From CAYVBE01 sp964448935 (lineage in GTDB: Bacteria > Planctomycetota > Brocadiia > SM23-32), in the NCBI GenBank assembly GCA_964448935.1, contig CAYVBE010000147.1:1-10964 (forward strand): a stretch of 10,964 nt of DNA. Reading direction: 5' to 3'. Position 1 is the stretch's first letter; the number at the start of each line of letters is the position of its first letter. A program made the translations under genes and the position numbers. The notes below the pieces were generated by a model. It did not search any database. It saw nothing but the letters and a program-made list of their open reading frames with translations, and was not told where the DNA came from. Below are positions 6,513-10,964 of this stretch, piece after piece.

Positions 6513-8717
6513 ATGGCTGAGCGTGAAGACCGCCTGGGGCTGTGCGGCGAGAGGTTGGGGGATTACAAGATCCGCTCCGTGCTGGGCAGCGGCGGCTTTG
6601 GCGTGGTCTATCAGGCAGTGAACGTGCCGCTTCAGCGCCCGGTGGCGCTCAAGGTGCTCAGCCCGCACAAGTCGAATGTCACGGAGACGCTGTTCAAGCG
6701 CTTCCTCCGCGAGGCCCGCCTGCTGGCCCGTATCAGCCATCCCAACATCGCTGCCATCTACCGGGTGGGGCAGGAGGACCGCTACTGCTTCATCGAGATG
6801 GAACTGGTCGAGGGCCACAGCCTGGCCCGGTTTGTCTCGGAGAAGGGCGGGAGACTGGAGACCAACACTGCGCTTCAGATCGGCGTGCAGGTGGCCGACG
6901 CCCTGGCGGTGGCCCATGAGCAGGCCGGGGTCGTCCACCGCGACCTGAAGCCCTCCAATGTCCTCATCCGGTCGGATGAGAAAGTCAAGCTGATAGACTT
7001 CGGTCTGGCGAAGCCGGTGCTGGGCCAGGACTCGATGCACCTTACGGTGTCCGGCACCTTTGTGGGAACGCCCTCCTACGCCTCTCCGGAGCAGGCCCGC
7101 GGTGAGAAGCCCGACCATCGCTCGGACCTCTACAGCTTCGGCGGGGTGCTGTATTTCATGCTGACCGGGCGGCCGCCTTTCCCGGCGGGACCGGAGGACA
7201 GCCCTCTGAGCGTGCTGCACCGCATAGCCACCACGTCACCTCCGTCGCTGGACGAGCAGGTGGAGGATGTGGACGAACGCGTGAGCACGAGCGTGATGAG
7301 GCTGCTGGCGAGCAAGCCGGAGGATCGTCCCCAGACGGCCGGGGAAGCAAGCCAGGAGCTTAAAAGTCTGCTGGAGGCACGCTCCGGCGCCGAAGTGCCG
7401 GCGGTCGCCGGCGCAGGCGCGTCCGGAAAGCCGGCGACCTGGCTGAAGGGCGCTGTGGCTGCCGCAGTGGCGGTCGTGCTGGCAATCGGTGCCATGTTGC
7501 TGTGGCCCCGGAGGACTCCGGAGCCCCCGAGCGCGGAAGCACCGGCGGTCGAGTCAGCTCCTGCAGTTCCGCAGGAACTGCCCGCCACCGAAGGTGGCCG
7601 GTCCACAACGTCCACAGACTCCACTCAGTCCACGCAGTTCGGTGGCTCCGGCAAGCCGGACCATGAGGTCGCACAGCAACCGGCGGCCGCTGGTGCCGAC
7701 GACCCGGGTTCCGCGGAAGGCACCCGTCTCCCGGAAGAACCCGTCGAGGAAGAGACGGACCCGGACAATATCCAGGCGTTCGCTCCCGGCGCCTCGACCG
7801 GACTGGAGGCGGACCCCGAGGGGACCGGCCGGGAGAGCCATACCGATGCCCGAAAACCCAGCGAGGAAACTCCGCAAACAACGGCGCCCGAGCCGTCCGA
7901 GACCGAAGAGGGCGAATCGGAGGAATCCTCCGACCTCCCGAACGCCGAGCAGGCGCGGGAGTTGCAGAAGCGGGTGGCCGAACGCCTGGGCGTGCCGGTG
8001 AAGCGGGAGTTCCGCCTCAGCCCGCAGGAAAGCATCACCTTCGTGCTCATCCCGCCGGGACGCTTCATGATGGGCAGCCCGCCGGACGAGCCCGGCCATA
8101 ACTCCAATGAGTACCGCCACCCCGTGGTCATAACGCATCCCTTCTACATGAGCGCCACGGAGGTGACGGAAGCCCAGTACGAGGCGGTTATGGGGCAGAA
8201 TCCCGGCCTGGCCCAGAAGCCGGATCATCCCGTGGTCATGGTATCGTGGGAAGACGCCGTGGAGTTCTGCCGACGCGTGTCGCAGAAGGGCAAAGTCAAC
8301 TGCCGCCTGCCCACGGAGGCGCAGTGGGAATGGGCCTGCCGCGCCGGTACGAGCACGCCTTTTTTCTTCGGAGATGATTCGCCGGAAAGCGACATCTACC
8401 GGCAGTATGTGGCGAACGACAAGCCGCACAACACGGTTCCGGTAGCGCAGGCAAAGCCCAATGCCTGGGGTCTCTATGATATGCACGGCAACGTCATGGA
8501 GTGGTGTCGGGATGTCTACGCCGAAGACTACTACAAACACAGCCCTCTCCAGGACCCGACCGGCCCGGAACCGCCCGAGCATGGCAATGCTCAACGAGTT
8601 ATCCGTTCCATGAGCTACAGTGCGTGGGGGACCCGATCGGCGATGCGTGCACGAGGAAGCCAAAACATGTCGGGTAATGACAAAGGCTTCCGCGTCGTGC
8701 TGCTGCCCGGGCGCTGA
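6513..8717 (+). CDS. Transmembrane Ser/Thr protein kinase with extracytoplasmic FGE-sulfatase-like domain
   Basis: A 734-residue receptor-like kinase. Residues 18–288 are a Hanks-type Ser/Thr kinase with all key residues: Gly loop GSGGFG (25–30), Lys47 in VALKVL, helix-C Glu67, HRDLKPSN (142–149), DFG (162–164) and SPEQARG (191–197) closing the activation segment. One hydrophobic helix (about 312–331) is followed by Arg-Arg, then a linker of about 145 residues rich in Pro, Glu, Ser and Thr. Residues 507–732 are an FGE-sulfatase/SUMF1-like domain: FVLIPPGRFMMGS, ATEVTEAQYE, VSWEDAVEFC, RLPTEAQWEWACRAG and GLYDMHGNVMEWC. No cysteine occurs after Cys665, so the catalytic Cys pair near the C-terminus of true formylglycine-generating enzymes is missing and the domain is probably a binding or sensory module. 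ATG 6513 is the first in-frame start after TAA at 6483. The Shine-Dalgarno is weak (GGGA). It lies between two sulfatase genes. Confidence 0.93.
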   Translation: MAEREDRLGLCGERLGDYKIRSVLGSGGFGVVYQAVNVPLQRPVALKVLSPHKSNVTETLFKRFLREARLLARISHPNIAAIYRVGQEDRYCFIEMELVEGHSLARFVSEKGGRLETNTALQIGVQVADALAVAHEQAGVVHRDLKPSNVLIRSDEKVKLIDFGLAKPVLGQDSMHLTVSGTFVGTPSYASPEQARGEKPDHRSDLYSFGGVLYFMLTGRPPFPAGPEDSPLSVLHRIATTSPPSLDEQVEDVDERVSTSVMRLLASKPEDRPQTAGEASQELKSLLEARSGAEVPAVAGAGASGKPATWLKGAVAAAVAVVLAIGAMLLWPRRTPEPPSAEAPAVESAPAVPQELPATEGGRSTTSTDSTQSTQFGGSGKPDHEVAQQPAAAGADDPGSAEGTRLPEEPVEEETDPDNIQAFAPGASTGLEADPEGTGRESHTDARKPSEETPQTTAPEPSETEEGESEESSDLPNAEQARELQKRVAERLGVPVKREFRLSPQESITFVLIPPGRFMMGSPPDEPGHNSNEYRHPVVITHPFYMSATEVTEAQYEAVMGQNPGLAQKPDHPVVMVSWEDAVEFCRRVSQKGKVNCRLPTEAQWEWACRAGTSTPFFFGDDSPESDIYRQYVANDKPHNTVPVAQAKPNAWGLYDMHGNVMEWCRDVYAEDYYKHSPLQDPTGPEPPEHGNAQRVIRSMSYSAWGTRSAMRARGSQNMSGNDKGFRVVLLPGR

Positions 8718-8722
8718 TTCCG

Positions 8723-8737
8723 CCCGTCCCTCACGGG
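8723..8737. terminator. Small hairpin at the convergent gene junction, possible terminator
   Basis: CCCGT (8723–8727) and ACGGG (8733–8737) form a perfect 5-bp stem with a 5-base loop. It straddles the 13-base gap between the kinase stop (8715–8717) and the sulfatase stop (8731–8733). The location suits a bidirectional terminator, but the stem is short and no T-run follows on either strand. Confidence 0.22.
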
Positions 8738-10290
8738 TTCCACCAGGAGATGTGGTCCGTACCTACCTCGCGCGCCTTCCTTGCCAGTTCCGCGAACTCC
8801 TCGCTCTCCAGGTACTCCTGCCGCGACAGATCGTAGGGGTGCGGGAGGCGCTCCAGGAAGGTATCGAGACGCGTCCGCAGGCCCTCCAGTCTCTCGGCGT
8901 GAGCCGGGTCGCGCGCCAGACTGTGCTGCTCCTCCGGATCGCTTTCCAGGTCGTAGAGTTGATCGGCGTCGTAGTAGCCGCGGTAACTGTCCATGGCGAT
9001 CTGCGCGTGGCACTGGCCCTCCCGGTCCATGTGATTCGGCGCGAGGTCATACTCGCCTTCCTGCATCGCCCGGAGGGTGCGTTCCGGGAACCGCAGCGCG
9101 ATATACTTCCACCCCTCCGTGCGCACCGCCCGGCGATATCCCACCTCGAAATACAGCGCTTCGCGCGGCGGGACGGACTCTCCCCGTAGCAGCGGGCCCA
9201 GATTGCAGCCGTCGAAGCGCACCTCCTCGGGCGCCTCGATGTCGCAGAGCCCCAGCAGCGTGGGCATCAGGTCAATGTTCTGCACCAGCGTCTCCTCCAC
9301 CTTCCCGCCGTCGAGCAGGCCCGGCGCCGAGATGACCAGCGGCACGCGCGTCCCGCGGTCGTAGCAGGTCGCCTTGCCCGGCTCGATGTTGTGATCGCTG
9401 CAGAACACGAACACCGTTTTATCCGCCGCGCCCATCGCATCCAGCCGGTCCAGCAGCGCGCCCACCTGGTCGTCTATCCACAGGGCAAACACATGCTTGT
9501 CGGTCACCTCGATGCCACTCTCGCGGAGTCGCTCCGGCAGTTCGGTGCGCGGCGGCAGCGGCTCGGGGCGGGGGTCCACCTTGCCGCCCGGCGTGTACCG
9601 CCAGTCGCGGTCCACGCCCTCCAGCGCGCCGGGACCGTGCGTGCAGGTGGACGCGTAGTGCAGCAGGAACGGCCGCCCGTCGTCGCAGGTGTCCAGGAAG
9701 TCCAGCGCCTTCTGCATGGACCACTCGATGTGGTGGTCGTGCAGCGCCTTCAGCGGCCAGTTGCCGTTGTTGGCCCAGATGATCCCGTCGGCAAAGTCGT
9801 AACCCCCCGTCCGCCGCACCTCGTGCTGGTAGACGGCCTGGAGCCGCCGCAGCTTCGCGTCCACCTCCGGGTCGTCCGGGTCCGCGTCCGTGTCGAAATC
9901 CGGCACCGGCAGCAGATCGTTCGTGTGTCCAACGTGCCACTTCCCGGCGAAGCCCGTCCGGTAACCCGCCTCACGGAACAGGAAGCCCTGGCTGGGAATA
10001 TCGGCGTTCAGGTAGACGTTGAACTCCACGCTCGCCGGCTCGTCCGGCGGCTGCTCCTCCAGGAACACCGGGTCGGGGCAGGTCCCCGCGTAGCGCCCGG
10101 TCAGGTAGGAATAGCGGCTCGGCTGACAGATGGCCGAGGAGCAGAATGCCCGATCGAACCGCACCCCGGAGCGGCAAAGCCGGTCCAGATTGGGCGTCGG
10201 CACCGTGCCGCCGTAGCATCCCAGATACTCATGGGCCGTATCGTCCACAATAAAGAACACCACATTCGGCCGCCCGTCCGCCGCCATCAT
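8731..10290 (-). CDS. Sulfatase, type I (formylglycine-dependent), no signal peptide
   Basis: A second sulfatase of 519 residues, clearly different from the one at 4935. It starts almost at the core strand (GRPNVVFFIVDD) with the metal-binding Asp16-Asp17 pair intact. Catalytic Cys55 lies in CQPSR (codon at 10126–10128, TGT), the formylglycine signature. Other motifs are FAGKWHVGH (114–122), CTHGP (216–220), FCSDHNIEPGK (296–306) and DRGTRVPLVI; the C-terminal part has WKYIALRFP and QLYDLESDPEEQHS. DHN replaces the usual DHG. The start is taken at ATG 10290 (or the next codon, 10287), which have GGGG 4–7 bases upstream; an in-frame TTG at 10305 lacks a ribosome site. No signal peptide or helix is seen, so cytoplasmic location is predicted. 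A promoter candidate with perfect TATAAT lies about 35 bases upstream. It converges with the kinase gene. The substrate is unknown. Confidence 0.94.
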   Translation of the reverse strand: MMAADGRPNVVFFIVDDTAHEYLGCYGGTVPTPNLDRLCRSGVRFDRAFCSSAICQPSRYSYLTGRYAGTCPDPVFLEEQPPDEPASVEFNVYLNADIPSQGFLFREAGYRTGFAGKWHVGHTNDLLPVPDFDTDADPDDPEVDAKLRRLQAVYQHEVRRTGGYDFADGIIWANNGNWPLKALHDHHIEWSMQKALDFLDTCDDGRPFLLHYASTCTHGPGALEGVDRDWRYTPGGKVDPRPEPLPPRTELPERLRESGIEVTDKHVFALWIDDQVGALLDRLDAMGAADKTVFVFCSDHNIEPGKATCYDRGTRVPLVISAPGLLDGGKVEETLVQNIDLMPTLLGLCDIEAPEEVRFDGCNLGPLLRGESVPPREALYFEVGYRRAVRTEGWKYIALRFPERTLRAMQEGEYDLAPNHMDREGQCHAQIAMDSYRGYYDADQLYDLESDPEEQHSLARDPAHAERLEGLRTRLDTFLERLPHPYDLSRQEYLESEEFAELARKAREVGTDHISWWNP

Positions 10291-10322
10291 TTGTCCCCGC
10301 ACCAAGTAGAAGGTGAACGCCG

Positions 10323-10350
10323 ATTATAAGGCAAGGCAGGCGGCCCTCAA
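10323..10350 (-). promoter_or_regulatory. Proximal promoter candidate of the second sulfatase
   Basis: On the minus strand TTGAGG (10350 to 10345, 4/6 to consensus) is followed after 16 bases by a perfect TATAAT (10328 to 10323). Transcription would start near 10316, giving a short leader of about 26 bases to ATG 10290. The flanks (CTTATAATCGGC here, GGTATAATCCGC for the ABC operon) are alike beyond the hexamer. Confidence 0.5.
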
Positions 10351-10587
10351 GGAGCAGCAGAGTGCCGAACGCCACCCCGCCCATAGCCGATGCAGCAAAC
10401 ACAATGTCAAAGAGCAGCACATCCAAAATCGGGCCAAAGTCGTTGGCGCACCTGGCATCTCCCGCCTCCAGCCTGAAAGCCTGCCGTCGGTTTTGTTTTG
10501 TCAGAGACCCCCTCGGGGTCGGTCTACGCGGTCAAATCGTTGCAATTCGCGCAGACAGGCGCCATTAACGTGAGCGAAGGAGCACTC

Positions 10588-10722
10588 ATGCCTGCGCGTG
10601 GAACGGACTCCCACCCAAGAACGTCGCTCTTGCGGCCATGTCGGAAGCCGACCGTGATTATATGCGATATCCCCGTTCTCGTCAAGAGTAGTGTTGTTGT
10701 GCTATCTGCCGGTGTCTTATAG
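10588..10722 (+). CDS. Doubtful 44-codon ORF
   Basis: ATG 10588 is preceded by GGAG with 6-base spacing (GAAGGAGCACTC) and opens 44 codons ending TAG at 10720–10722. The same frame is open back to 10477 without another well-placed start. The peptide has a hydrophobic stretch (VIICDIPVLV, then VVVLSAGVL) and no recognisable family. It overlaps the strong minus-strand promoter at 10657–10685, which argues against coding. Kept only because of the ribosome site. Confidence 0.15.
   Translation: MPARGTDSHPRTSLLRPCRKPTVIICDIPVLVKSSVVVLSAGVL
10657..10685 (-). promoter_or_regulatory. Near-consensus sigma70 promoter pointing towards the second sulfatase
   Basis: The minus strand reads TTGACG (10685 to 10680, 5/6), exactly 17 bases, then a perfect TATAAT (10662 to 10657). 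This is the best promoter match in the window. Transcription would begin near 10650 and run left. The next convincing gene in that direction is the sulfatase at 10290, about 360 bases away. Either a long leader or a small RNA would result. Confidence 0.5.
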
Positions 10723-10964
10723 CAGGAGCGCGCACCGCTGATCGCGGCAAAAAGATAGGTGCCGATTTATAGGGCACGGGATATTGTCCGCAATGACCGA
10801 CCGTGTGGTGCAGGCGCCCCTCCTGACGACTGGGGGGCAAGCCCTTGTGTGTTCTCGTTTCGTGATCCAGGTTACTGCGGCCTTCTCGCGTGTTGTGCCG
10901 CCGCTATCCTCGTGAGGCGAGGTGCAAAGTCAGTCGCAAGATACAGCATTCTGCTCGATGAGCG

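Larger units (their letters stand above)
10291..10964. other. Intergenic region, lower GC, no convincing gene
   Basis: A stretch of 674 bases without a recognisable protein or tRNA. Hand counting gives 172 G+C in 300 bases for 10561–10860 (57%), visibly below the neighbouring genes. It holds two minus-strand promoter candidates (10323–10350, 10657–10685) and several hairpins: GACCCC/GGGGTC with a 3-base loop at 10506–10520, a 5-bp stem at 10759–10777, and a 7-bp stem (one G·T pair) at 10816–10838. None is followed by a T-run. A hydrophobic minus-strand frame (10229–10426) and a 44-codon plus-strand ORF are the only open frames of note, and neither is convincing. From about 10740 to the end nothing identifiable was seen beyond the hairpins. 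Confidence 0.6.

Noticed and set aside
7554..8663. Minus-strand open frame of about 370 codons opposite the kinase
   Set aside because: Shadow of the kinase linker and FGE-like domain. Low-complexity Arg/Leu/Gly composition and no motifs.
8031..8714. FGE-like domain of the kinase as the active maturase of the neighbouring sulfatases
   Set aside because: The C-terminal catalytic cysteines are missing, and the domain is predicted outside the membrane while the sulfatases look cytoplasmic.
8731..10305. TTG start at 10305 for the second sulfatase
   Set aside because: No ribosome site precedes it, while GGGG lies 4–7 bases before ATG 10290/10287. The added residues bring no signal peptide.
10580..10691. 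Plus-strand frame reading WNGLPPKNVALAAM and onward to a TAG at 10691
   Set aside because: Short, no ribosome site, no family, and it overlaps the strong minus-strand promoter.
10816..10838. Hairpin as a rho-independent terminator
   Set aside because: The 7-bp stem includes a G·T pair and is not directly followed by a T-run on either strand; no gene end is nearby.
1..10964. CRISPR arrays, tRNA or rRNA genes, insertion sequences, long repeats
   Set aside because: None seen on reading both strands. No regularly spaced repeats, cloverleaf-like sequences or transposase motifs were found, although short or diverged elements could be missed without computation.

Overview
The window is GC-rich bacterial DNA. 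Its gene content is an ABC sugar importer, a secreted ThuA–DUF1080 protein, two sulfatases, and a membrane Ser/Thr kinase with an outer FGE-like domain. This mix is typical of glycan-degrading Planctomycetota and related lineages (PVC group, Lentisphaerota, Hydrogenedentota and similar candidate phyla). The phylum is an inference from gene content; no marker gene is present.

Left block, minus strand (1–2924): a sugar importer operon read right to left. The order is a two-domain RbsA/MglA-type ATPase, then an RbsC-type permease overlapping it, then the start of a lipoprotein (signal peptide, lipobox, strong Shine-Dalgarno) that is probably the substrate-binding protein. A consensus TATAAT box lies upstream of the ATPase. 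The outermost ~50 bases do not fit: on the plus strand they read like a piece of a Gfo/Idh/MocA dehydrogenase, and the change falls at a short inverted repeat. This may be a rearrangement or an assembly/amplification chimera.

Central block, plus strand (3117–6335): after a 192-base divergent spacer, which holds a possible 14-codon leader ORF, come a secreted ThuA–DUF1080 protein and, 48 bases later, a sulfatase with no signal peptide. Just after the sulfatase is a short in-frame stretch resembling the C-terminal tail of a DUF1080 protein, probably a gene remnant.

Right block (6513–10290): a 734-residue protein with a Hanks-type kinase domain, one transmembrane helix, a long acidic Pro/Ser/Thr linker and an FGE-sulfatase-like domain. 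The outer domain lacks the cysteine pair of true formylglycine-generating enzymes. It meets a second, different sulfatase, also without a signal peptide, tail to tail across 13 bases.

Right end (10291–10964): no convincing gene, and lower GC. The minus strand carries two good sigma70-like promoters pointing at the second sulfatase. The stronger one (TTGACG–17–TATAAT) would give a leader of about 360 nt.

The parts fit a scheme in which sugar or sulfated saccharide is modified outside the cytoplasm, imported by the ABC transporter, and desulfated in the cytoplasm, with the kinase sensing something outside. The substrate cannot be read from the sequence. None of the genes is a wholly new family. 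The most unusual items are the leader/promoter region at the right end, the DUF1080 tail remnant, the left-edge junction and the kinase's cysteine-less FGE domain beside two sulfatases.
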